Source: Trametes villosa (Eukaryota; Basidiomycota; Agaricomycetes; Polyporales; Polyporaceae). From it: 64,000 nucleotides of DNA. Shown here piece by piece: positions 55,245 through 64,000 of the stretch. The stretch is taken from assembly GCA_002964805.2 (NCBI GenBank), contig PUDQ02000117.1, forward strand, positions 1 to 64,000. Reading direction: 5' to 3'. The stretch's first letter is position 1. The number at the start of each line of letters is the position of its first letter. The notes beneath the pieces are model-generated. The model saw nothing but the letters and a program-made list of their open reading frames with translations, had not been told where the DNA came from and did no database searches. A program made the translations under genes and the position numbers.

Positions 55245-58102
55245 ATGACACCGTCTCCGATCCTCGTTGGGCGTAGGAGCGAATACTCCCGTGCCCTCCG
55301 CCGGATCTGTCGGTTGGGTGCAGGATCCCGCCTTCCCTACGACCACTCCATCAGCAATACGGTTGCTTGTCGCAACTGTGGGGCTGTCGGTTGCTGGAAC
55401 TCCTCTATCACCTACAAGCAGGGACATGCTGGAGAATGGCATCGCGTGGTGAGCTCCTCGCCTCTCTACCGCTCACACGCAGCTTACCTTTGATTAGTGT
55501 GCCGCGTGCGACAAAGTCTACTATCCTATCCAGCCCGATGTCTCCGAGTTCCAGCTCGGGCTGATCGAAGCTCAACGACGCGAAGATCAAGGGCTTCCGC
55601 CCCTGCCTCGGGTGAGTATATCACGCAGAAACCAACGTAGAGGTTGACTGACACGAGGCGTTGTAGAGCGCGGAGCGTAGCGTGGAGCCCTGGGACGAAT
55701 CTATGGTATATATCGAAGGCAACCCGCATGCTGACTTGCTCACGTTCTCGTCTAGGAGTATTCGCCGACTCTTGGGGGGCGTTCTATATCGTTGCCGCAA
55801 CTGTCCCTGGAGAACTTCTCCCTGGAGAGCTTTTCCCTTGGCCCGGAAGAAGCCGTATGTCTCCCATGTCCTGCAGGTAGCTAACGAGCGTTAATGACGT
55901 AATACAGGGGCCGTCTACAGCTGTTCCCAGAGGCAAGCGCAAGCGCTCTTCCGACGATGCGTGTGCGCAGGATGAGGCAGTGGCTCGTGTGCTACAAGCG
56001 CAGTTTGACGAAGAGGTATGGTGTGTTAGGTCCAGAGGAGAGTGATTGACTAACCGCCAGAACATCAGGGGCAGCAGCTGATCGAAGAACGCACCCTGAA
56101 CATACAGTCGGGTTCTGTTCAGCAATCTGCTGCAACTCCACGGAAGCCCCTCGCCGTCATAAACACCTCCATGGATGAAGTTCTCGCCCGTAACCTTCAA
56201 GAGCAAATCGACTCCGAGGTATGTCGTAATCACGCTATCATAGTAGCGCCATGCTGACCAATCCATAGGGCAAAAGATCTCGCAAAAGGCGCGCAGAGAT
56301 GATGCAGCGCGATGCGGTAAGGGCTGGCGGTGGTATGCAATTGTGCCTCGCCTGACTCTCACGTTAGGCTGCCAAGATCACGCGGGAGGGCAAAAAGCTG
56401 CGCAGCTTGGCCGACCTCGGGGCGGTAAGTGTGCCGCTCCATGACCTAATTTCCACCTTACTGACTTCTCTTGTGATCAGGAACTTGCCTCGTGGAGTCT
56501 GGATCCTTCAACGGGGAAAGGGAAAGCTCCAATGAAGGTCGATGCAGGGTCGTTCGGGCCGCTGCTCGGCAGTTTCGAGCCCTCCAGCAGCGGCCAGAGC
56601 AGCGGCGCCGGCGCAAGCAGTAGCCGCCTGCCCTCCTTCCCAGTGCGTTTAACGTCCCGCTAGCTTTCGCATTTCTCATCGGCTCCTCTAGTCCTTTCTG
56701 AGCTCCGACAGCAGTGACGATGACGACTCCCTCGACATCGGGAAGGAGGCGGGCGACAAGCAGAACGCGGACAGCGACGAGCAAGAGAGCGACGAGCAGG
56801 AAAACGGCGACAAGGAGAACGACGACAAGGAGAACGACGACAGGGAGAACGGGGAGCAGGAGGCCGGCGACAGGGAGGGCGACGACAAGGAGGGCGGCGG
56901 CCAGGAGGGCGGCGGCCAGGAGGGCGGCGGCCAGGAGGGCGACGGCAAGGAGGGCGACGGCGACGGCAAGGAGGGCGACGGCAAGGACCGCGGAGGCAAG
57001 GAGGGCGACGGCAAGGAGGGCGACGGCGACGGCAAGGAGGGCGGCGGCAAGGAGGGCGGCGACACCTCGAAGAGAGGCAACGGCGAACCCGTCGCGGAGG
57101 ATCCTAAGCCGTCGTCCTCCCGTGCGTCCTCCGTACTCTCCTTCCACGACACTTCGCCCCCTCCTCCCAGCACACAACCGCGGAGCGGCGCACCGCCCCC
57201 TCCTCCCAGCACACAACCGCGCAGCGGCACGCCGCCCCCTCCTCCCAGCACACAACCGCGCAGCGGCGCACCGTCGTCGCCCATCTCGATCAGCTCATCC
57301 CCGGAGCCTCAGCCTAAGCCTTCCGCACCTGCGCGCCGCCGACCTTTGGCCACCATCAGCCTCAAACGTTCCGGCAAGCGCGTGGGCAAACCTGGCAGGG
57401 AGATCAAGCGTGAAAGCCCGGAAAACCCCGCCGTATCCCTCGACGTTCCCCGACTCCCTAACGAGTCGGGTGGTCATGACGGTGGCACGCCACGCGACGT
57501 CCCGGGCCCAAGTGTCGCATCCTTGCCCCCTCCAGACGAAGCCGCCGTCGTCGCGCGGGAGTGGAACGACGTGAGGCGCTTCGAACTTCTTGTCTCCGTC
57601 GAGGCATCGCGAGCGGATAGGCCTCTGGGTTGGTTCCTGCGCTTTGTGATTTGGGACAAGGCGAGTTCAGCGTCTCCTTAAATGCTCCTGTTGGCTGACC
57701 TACAAACAGGAAAATGAAGAGCCTATCCAAAAGCTCATGTACCGCGAGACGGACGGCCCAACCTCTGTCGGAGCGTACTTCCCGGTTCGCCGTGTCTTCG
57801 AGGTGAACGGCGTCGACTCTTTCCAAATCTGGGATCGCGACGGAACTTGCTGGAAGCCGGTACACCTTCATGACAAGCTCGTCGTCTCGAGAGATCGCTG
57901 CCACACTGTCCTGGTCCGGTTCACTTCCATTCGGAAGTGCTATCACTTCGAGGAGTTCCTCGTTCAGGCAAACGGCGCCTGCCCCTCCTTCGAGCCGATG
58001 CTCGAACCCTTTCGCGGCGCGGCATTCTCCGCGCCCATCTCGTCGGCCGCGCAGGTTGCACGGGGCGCAACTGTCGCCAAGGGCAAGAAGCGCGCGCGGT
58101 GA
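55245..58102 (+). CDS. Orphan 789-residue protein with zinc-ribbon-like N terminus
   Basis: Ten exons: 55245-55448, 55498-55611, 55667-55854, 55931-56015, 56069-56218, 56269-56316, 56368-56424, 56481-56642, 56692-57660, 57710-58102. Near residues 42-75 two Cys pairs, CRNCG and CAACD, about 25 residues apart suggest a small zinc ribbon of the GATA-like or treble-clef type. Another pair (CRNC) follows near 147. About 165-320 is charged and helical. Residues 400-520 are a low-complexity Lys/Glu/Gly/Asp repeat, then three PPPPSTQPRSG repeats. The last 220 residues look folded (WNDVRRFELLVSVEASR, GWFLRFVIWDKEN, FQIWDRDGTCWKPVHLHD). Intron 9 starts with GC, not GT. The intron after 55854 is the least certain. 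Family not recognised; a nuclear role is plausible. Confidence 0.68.
56886..57066 (+). repeat. Coding repeat, Glu/Gly/Asp/Lys low complexity
   Basis: Tandem GGCAAGGAGGGCGACGGC-like units encoding KEGDG, QEGGG and related five-residue steps within the orphan gene. Confidence 0.85.
57167..57270 (+). repeat. Coding repeat, three copies of PPPPSTQPRSG
   Basis: Three nearly identical units of about 45 bp encoding a Pro-rich block, in frame in the orphan gene. Confidence 0.88.
57661..57709 (+). other. GC-AG intron
   Basis: The frame runs into a stop after AAG at 57660. A 49-bp intron with GCGAGT donor and ACAG acceptor restores the frame to the last exon. A CTGAC branch-like site lies inside. No GT donor nearby keeps phase. 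Confidence 0.65.
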
Positions 58103-58907
58103 ACACTCGCATGCCCGATCGAGATCTTGGTTTGTTGACGTTTCTCGGCGGCTATGGTTACCACTGTTCTGTGCCTCTCGATTGTGTGTCCTCGTCCCCT
58201 CGTCCTTGCTTCTGCTTTTCCCCTTCGTCTCGACTAGTATTCTATATTTGTTCTGGTTCTTTTCTCTTCCGTGTCTCCTGACTTCCACTCCCCGTGCGCC
58301 GAGCAGCCTCCCCGCAGCGTCATACCCCTACTTACGTGTTACTTACGCTGGTCCGCAGCCGTTTCCGCGGGGATCGGATCGGTCACGTACAACTTCTGGA
58401 TCTCGATTAGGTCGTCCAAGGTACCTCGATCGATCGGCGGAAAGTCGATCGTGAACATCAAGTGCCCGGTAGTTCATCGTTCTTACCATATATACTCTCT
58501 AGTCAACAGACACACACCGAGAGGGCGTACTGACCGTCATCGACGTCCAGGCCGCTGTCCTCTCGTGGATAGGATCTCCTATACAGTCCGCGCGCTCAAG
58601 GTTGACAGGGGGGTTCTCACACGGCAGGTTCCAGGTGCGTAAGCGGTGTTTGTACCACGCTTGTGGGGCCGGTGTCGATCCAAAAAGTCCTAGCTCTCGC
58701 CAAAGGTGCAGGACGGAGCCTCGCGCATCACAGTTTTTGGAAGTACGGGCGATGCCGAACACCGCGTGATCGCATGGTGAGAACTATCTATCACCATTCA
58801 ATCGCTTACTGCACAGACTTAAAAGTGTTCGTGCGCGCCGCGCCAGTTCCCAGCGTTCTTCCCCCGTTCGCTCACCACGTCAAGACTACTGCCCGACCGC
58901 ACAAAAA
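58103..58907. other. Intergenic, no supported gene
   Basis: Pyrimidine-rich 3' flank and the promoter of the next gene, with a TTAAAAG element near 58820. No gene seen. Confidence 0.5.
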
Positions 58908-59942
58908 ATGCCCCCGCCACCCCAGACGGTTATTTGTCGCCGTCTGTTCTGGGGCGGTCCAGGACGCGCCGACACGCTCATCCCGCGCTTCGAACCTGAC
59001 CTCCCCATCGGGCTGGGTGACACAGTATTCCTGTACGCCAACGACTCCACGTATGACGACTGGACCCACCAGGTAACCATCGGTCGCGCCCGGGTCCTCG
59101 ACTCGCGGAGGACCGCATTCCTCGCCCACCGCCACTCCACCACGCGTGAGGACGAGCCCCCTTGGTTCTTCCTCATCGTCCACCGCGACAACGCGCGCAT
59201 CTCCGCTTGGACCTACGTCAAGTACGTCGCGCGCCGGACTAAGGGATTTCTCGGGAAGATCGCCTGCTGCCACGTCGCGTCCAAGGACGTCGATCTTCCC
59301 TCCGACACCGCTCAGCCGCCCCCGCCCCCGCCTCCGCCCAGCAATCATTCGAGCCCGTCTTTCCCACCGTCGGACACGAGCTCCGTGATGTCGGACACCA
59401 CCTTCGCGCCCGACTCGTACTCCATATGTTCCTCCACCAGCACCGACAAGATCTCCGTCATCGTCTACGGGAGCGCCCTCGCGAGCGCCCCGCGAATCAT
59501 GTCGGATCTCGAGCGGACCCGCACCAGCATCCACCTGACCCGCGCGAGCCTCGAAACTATATCCGCGAGCCTCGAGACGACCCGCGCGGGCACGGAGTCC
59601 ACGCGCGCGAGCGCCGAGTCCACGCGCGCGAGCACGGAGTCCACACGCGCGAGCGCCGAGTCCACACGCGCGAGCACGGAGTCCACACGCGCGAGCACCG
59701 AGCGCCCCGCTTCGAGCGGTGGTCGGCCTGCTCCACCCCGCGAGCTTCCTCTAGCCGTTTTCGACCGCTTCCTCTCCAACTTGGAGAGGGTTGAATCCGG
59801 GGCTTCCAGGCTTGGACTCATCACCGTCACCGAGTCCACCCAGATCCTCGACGCCGCGGTCGAGGAGGTAGAGAGGGAGGCACGGGAGCAGGCGACCCAG
59901 GAGGACGATGGTCAGGGCAAATACGGGGCCGACGAGGAGTGA
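58908..59942 (+). CDS. Orphan 344-residue protein with heptad repeats
   Basis: A single exon. Residues 1-115 look folded (RRLFWGGPGRADTLIPRF, DDWTHQVTIGRARVLDSRR, PPWFFLIVHRDNARISAW). A Pro run (PPPPPPPP near 140) and a Ser/Thr-rich stretch follow. About residues 201-264 are nine heptad-like units from LERTRTS through LETTRAG to repeated ESTRASA or ESTRAST, likely a helical rod or coiled coil. The C terminus is a second helical part (FDRFLSNLERVESGASRL) ending in an acidic tail. I do not recognise the family. It is last of the four co-oriented orphans beside the KDZ gene. Confidence 0.72.
   Translation: MPPPPQTVICRRLFWGGPGRADTLIPRFEPDLPIGLGDTVFLYANDSTYDDWTHQVTIGRARVLDSRRTAFLAHRHSTTREDEPPWFFLIVHRDNARISAWTYVKYVARRTKGFLGKIACCHVASKDVDLPSDTAQPPPPPPPPSNHSSPSFPPSDTSSVMSDTTFAPDSYSICSSTSTDKISVIVYGSALASAPRIMSDLERTRTSIHLTRASLETISASLETTRAGTESTRASAESTRASTESTRASAESTRASTESTRASTERPASSGGRPAPPRELPLAVFDRFLSNLERVESGASRLGLITVTESTQILDAAVEEVEREAREQATQEDDGQGKYGADEE
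59508..59700 (+). repeat. 21-bp coding repeat (heptads)
   Basis: About nine 21-bp units. The last five, encoding ESTRASA or ESTRAST, are nearly identical in DNA, which suggests recent expansion. Confidence 0.88.
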
Positions 59943-60594
59943 AGGGGGACGGCGGTGGTGGTGTGGACTCTATCTAGTTTGTTTCGACTCTCAGTACTAG
60001 CATCTTGTGTTTCCCTGCCCCGGCTCGCCACGAGCGTCCTCTCCTTACAATACCCGTCTCGTACCATCTCGCTTTGTATCTCAAAGTGCAGATAGACTCG
60101 GTCGTTACTGTGACCCATAGCATGCCCACAACGCGCCTAGACCACGATGCGCTTCCATGTCGGCACGAACTCGTGGACGGCGAGTTCCGCGCATGGCATG
60201 AGCCCCGACAGAATGCAAGCTCGTACATCGACCGGCTCGGTTTCTGCGCAGAGAATGCGGCGGCTTGTGCAACATGTATGTCTTGATATCGCGAGGCGGC
60301 GGGGTATTTGATTAATCGTGACTTAGGCACAGCTCTCCACTCCGAGTGCGACGGATTCCGTAAGCGAGAACGCCTACAACAGCGCAGGTACCGTTCGCAA
60401 ACCGACCGCGCAATCGTTGTGTTTCCAGATAGGCACCTTCGCGGTACGCGGCCCGGGGTACGGAGCCACACGACCTCAACGTCCTCTCACGGACACAAGC
60501 CAAGGCCGAGGCGAGTTTCTACTGGGATGCTGGTGTCCATGAGAGGCTATGATGTTCGTTTGGGCAGGTATCACCCGTTCTGCAAGCTGATGAG
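59943..60594. other. Intergenic or unresolved exons
   Basis: Short coding-like pieces occur (for example at 60121-60286, with a GTATGT donor after it and an ACTTAG acceptor near 60327), but I could not close a gene model. They may be the 5' part of a gene that includes the repeat tract to the right. Confidence 0.3.
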
Positions 60595-61257
60595 ATGTTT
60601 TACAGTCAGCGAGGTCACTCAAGACGAGGATACGATCTACAAGCCCCGCACGGGAGCCCAGACGGGTTCTACAAGCTCAAGACGCGTACTACAAGACCCA
60701 GGGACGCCGCGCCCGCATCGCGTCGGCGCTACGAGCCGGGGACACAATACACACGCCCGGACGGGTCGCATGCGAGTTTGGGCGCGGCCGCGCGCGCGCC
60801 GCAAAGGTTCTACAGCCCGACGGCGCGATCTACAAACCCGGACCAGCCCTATGCGAGCGCGTGGAAGTTCTACAAGGTCGGCGGCGTAGCTGCAGACCCC
60901 AAAAGGCTGCACACGTGCATGAGCAGGCTCAACAAGTCGCGGACGCGTACTACAAGTCCAGGGTGCGCCGCGCGCACGTCGCGAACGTTCTACAAGACGT
61001 CAGCGCGATATACAGGCCCAGAGCGGCCGCACGAGAGCCCGAGAGGGTGTGGCCGCGTAATACAAGCACGAGCAGGCCGCGCGCAGGCTTGGGCGGATTT
61101 TACAGGGACAGGAGGGGATGTGCAAGCGCGGGGAAAGCCGAGGGCACGGCACGGATATTTTACAGCGGTGCGGCAGGTGCCGCCAAACAATCCAGTTGTG
61201 GCGGAGAAGCTCGACCCCCTCCACGCCATTAGCTCACGCTGTACGAGCTCCGAGTGA
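60595..61257 (+). other. Coding-like tract with 20-residue (60-bp) repeats
   Basis: About seven diverged 60-bp units. One frame is open for 220 codons and gives FYK-led 20-residue repeats. Another frame, open over most of the tract, gives helical repeats with VLQ and AIYK or AYYK at fixed spacing (VLQPDGAIYKPG, VLQDVSAIYRPR, QVADAYYKSR). The second looks more like a conserved protein, but a frame change near 60665 separates it from an upstream TIYKPR unit. I cannot choose the true frame or the gene ends. It may be a repeat-protein gene, intact with introns or broken. Confidence 0.4.
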
Positions 61258-62458
61258 GCTGCTACGGCCGCCTCCGGTTCGCGCAGAGCGGCCTCCGTGG
61301 TACGCTTGCATCTTCACAACGTGAAGCACCACTAACCACGCGAACCTGTAAGCTACAGTGAACGCTCGCATGGAGATTCACGGTCGTTGGAGGGAGAGAA
61401 ATGGGAAAGGACGGGATGCAGCTTGGGATGAGCTACGGTACGTCCCCGCTATCCTCTCTAATAGAGTCGCAGTAGTAACGTACGCGTGCGCAGGAGATAG
61501 CGGGCTCGCCGCGCTTGTGCCCTGCTCACTGTCAGCCGCACATAGGCAAGTACCAGCGATGTGCATCCCGCAGCGTGTATGCATCGCGCCGGGTCGCGTG
61601 TTTGCGCGCGGACGTGATCTTAACGTGTCGTACTCGCATGGGCGACCAGTATACCGTACTGGAGGTAGGAATCGACATGAGGCAGTGCGCACCTGGAATG
61701 CAGTATGCGAGGGCCTCCCCGCCGGGGTGGTGACGGCATCACGCCCAGCCTGACCTCGCCCTTGCACTCCTTCGTGGATGCGCACCGACTAGGATGCTGA
61801 TCGACGTCGAAATTTGTACGTACCTACAGCGCGCAAGGTTCCAGCTAATCGTATCGTGGTCGCGCCCTTATTGCGGCCAGCGACACGGCGTTGTGTTCAA
61901 CTTTTGGGGGCGGCGCGCCGGCGCGTTCACGAACGTCCACTGGGACCGTGGATGGGGTAAGGATGATATTATCAAGAAGAGAAACGTACCGAAATGATCA
62001 TCAAGTAATCCCAGCTTGCCTCCGGTAGTGCGCATGAGGGACGCGTGGAGAAGGACTTCATGATGCGCCGTTTGGAGGTACCGCGCACACACGCTCTCGG
62101 GAGCGGCCACAATAGAAACGTGAGTCGATGGTTCAAACGAGAGTTGAAAGCGAAAAGCTGAGGCTGTAGTTCATTCTAGTGGTGCCAATGACGAGCGCGA
62201 GACGGCGCAAGCGGTAATTCATGCCGAGGTCGTCGAGGTCGTCGAGGGTGTTGTGCATATCGAGAATCCCGCACTCTTTGCCGCCGTAGCTGGCGCTCTC
62301 CATACTGACAAGCGCGGGAACACTGGCGCACCGCGAGCATCCAGTGCCGGCGAACGCGCCTCTTTACCACTCCTGCAGTCTGTGTCCTTTCGCGAGCCCT
62401 GTCTATCCGTGTATCAGCCATCCTCCCCTGCCGACCGCCCATCAAGTACACCCTTCTC
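61258..62458. other. Intergenic, possible 5' coding of the next gene
   Basis: Nothing supported from 61258 to about 62170. From about 62180 to 62468 the plus strand has a protein-like frame (HAEVVEVVEGVVHIENPALF) in a different phase from the next gene; it may be an upstream exon. Confidence 0.35.
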
Positions 62459-62999
62459 ATGGACGTAGGACCGATCATGCTAAAGCGTAAACACTATGAG
62501 GTACGTCTATAATCCCTCTAAAAACGACGTTCCGACTTACCCGTACCCAGACGATCACCTCCATACTGAACGCGGATGGTGTCGCGCGGGGAAAAGTTAC
62601 ACTGCAGCAGTTCAAGGTGGTACGTCACCTCGAGCCGCGGCCTAATTACTGCGGCCGGTGCAAACTAACTCTGACAACTCTCACAAGGCTCTTGTTGCTC
62701 TCAACTTCCAAGTCCACAAAGGAAGTGGTTCAAAATATCGGTTCGTGCCTCCTCCCGCTATCGGAAATACGGCGTTGCATGTACACATAGTAAGTATCTC
62801 ACCCATGTTGTACTCGAAGTACAGCTAACTTTGGCTTGGTGCAGCATGATCACGAGATCCTCCCAGATCTCCAGGAGGAGTGAGTTCACTATTTTCCCAG
62901 TATCTGATGTCCTGATTACACAAGTCGTCCTATAGGATCAAACTTGATATGAAGAAACAATACGGCTGGAACTCGAACACCTTCGCCCCCCGACGCTAA
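62459..62999 (+). CDS. Small protein with HicA-like fold
   Basis: Five exons (62459-62500, 62551-62619, 62688-62789, 62845-62879, 62936-62999) give 103 residues from this ATG. The second half has GSGSKYRFVPPPAIG, then ALHVHIHDHEILPDLQ and the ending KKQYGWNSNTF. This pattern (a Gly-Ser-His/Lys strand turn, then a strand leading to a His-rich step and helix) is that of the HicA/YcfA dsRBD-like fold, known in bacteria as an mRNA interferase and present as single-domain fusions in fungi. No partner antitoxin gene is seen beside it, so a toxin role should not be assumed. The 5' end is uncertain; coding sequence may continue upstream. The family call is moderate, the splice chain is good. Confidence 0.62.
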
Positions 63000-64000
63000 A
63001 GTATCGGGAGGCTGCGATGGATTCTGCCGTGGGCATACACGTCTACGGGTTGCCCGAGATTCTGTCTTGTCGTACCTACGTGTCGTGAGCTACCACGCTC
63101 CGTATCACCACGTGGGCTCAGTAGCTACGATACTGCCCAGCCACCCATAGTCACTCCAACACTTGTCCTTCTCTCGTTCGCTCGCTGGCACAGTGTCTAG
63201 ACGCATTCGTGTCAATCCATCTACGCGTGCATATCGCTACAACGCTGCGCGCGGAGGCGTCGAGTCCGACTGCTGGCGGAGTCCTCTGTATTTGTCCTCC
63301 ACAAGGTCGCGGGATCGGTTTGAACGTTCCGCCAAAGCCGCTGGATGGCGCCCAGACACATGGCGATCGTCATGGCGTGGGCGACTCTCGGACTCCGCCT
63401 CCGTTACCGTTCCTTTCCAACGCCCCTCGCGGCTCGCGGCGCGCCGTAGATATACGATGTGCAGCGATCCCAGCGACGGTTGCCCGAGTACTAGTGCGCC
63501 ATGTGTGCGTAGTAAGCCCGAGACCCGTCCCGTACTCGACCGGTACTGACGTTCTTGCTTCTCTGGACTACTTAGGGCGCTCCTCGAGGCGCTCTCTACG
63601 TGCGCAACGCCGGACCGCGTTTACGGCTCGCGGCTACGACCTCACGAAGCAACTCGAAGGCCCCGCTGAGCCCGTACGCCACGACTGCAATCCTCGCGCT
63701 CCTAGGCTGCGCCCCATCGTGACCTCGCGGCACCTCTCTCGCTCTTGGCGGCTAGCTACGCGGGCTTACTCAGGGGCTAGCTCGGTGCAGCCCCATCGTC
63801 GCTCCGGGAAAGCAGAGAAATCATACTGCGTTTTACCCCGCTCCGCCTCGAGCACCGCGTCCCACCCAAGTCTCTCCTTGTTCGTGTACACTCAGGCAAT
63901 GCCCGCGTCTTCGAGGCGAAGAGCGCAGGCGTGGCCTAGCTTGGCGTCGACGCGTCGCGCGTCAACACGCTCGAATAACTTACGTGCGTGCGGGCATGCT
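63000..64000. other. Right edge, no supported gene
   Basis: GC-rich sequence with short frames only. No motif or exon chain recognised before the window ends. Confidence 0.45.

Noticed and set aside
56458..57284. Minus-strand frames of 265 and 198 codons.
   Set aside because: Antisense to the low-complexity exon of the 789-residue orphan.
1..64000. CRISPR arrays, bacterial operons, riboswitches or phage defence systems.
   Set aside because: The window is intron-rich fungal DNA; no regularly spaced identical repeats with unique spacers and no prokaryotic gene layout are present.

Overview
The window looks like nuclear DNA of a basidiomycete fungus, most likely an Agaricomycete. The evidence is a GC-rich sequence, genes cut by many short GT-AG introns (mostly 46-76 bp), a KDZ-family transposase with its fungal cysteine cluster, a run of fast-evolving F-box genes, a Ty1/copia retrotransposon, and several large orphan proteins of the kind that is lineage-restricted in mushroom genomes. 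All gene models were assembled by eye from open frames, splice sites and reading phase. In every multi-exon model the phases close exactly on a stop codon.

Layout, left to right. 0-7.3 kb: four co-oriented plus-strand genes: a small WD40-like protein with a hydrophobic tail, an unknown single-pass membrane protein, a clear SUN-domain nuclear-envelope protein, and an 839-residue orphan. 7.65-8.6 kb: a pyrimidine-rich minisatellite tract. 10.4-15.5 kb: a complete, uninterrupted Ty1/copia element on the minus strand with target-site duplication, LTRs, a half-tRNA primer site and one intact 1484-residue polyprotein. 17-32 kb: six F-box genes. Five are paralogues with the same three-exon plan in mixed orientation; the sixth is a different, longer F-box type. 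33.7-35.4 kb: two tandem small secreted proteins built for Kex2 processing. 36-38.6 kb: a 15-exon M17 leucyl aminopeptidase with all metal and catalytic residues. 39.2-40.4 kb: an orphan gene.

41-44.8 kb is gene-poor and holds a cluster of short palindromes, a tRNA-like relic and a purine-rich minisatellite. 44.8-48.5 kb carries an apparently intact KDZ transposase on the minus strand. To its right, divergently, lie four co-oriented orphan genes (50.0-59.9 kb) with nuclear, zinc-ribbon or low-complexity features. This block is the best candidate in the window for an undescribed system: a large KDZ-type mobile element with cargo. The right end holds a 20-residue-period repeat tract and a small gene with a HicA-like fold.

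Functionally the window combines housekeeping genes (SUN protein, aminopeptidase) with rapidly evolving accessory genes (F-box array, secreted peptide precursors, transposons, orphans).
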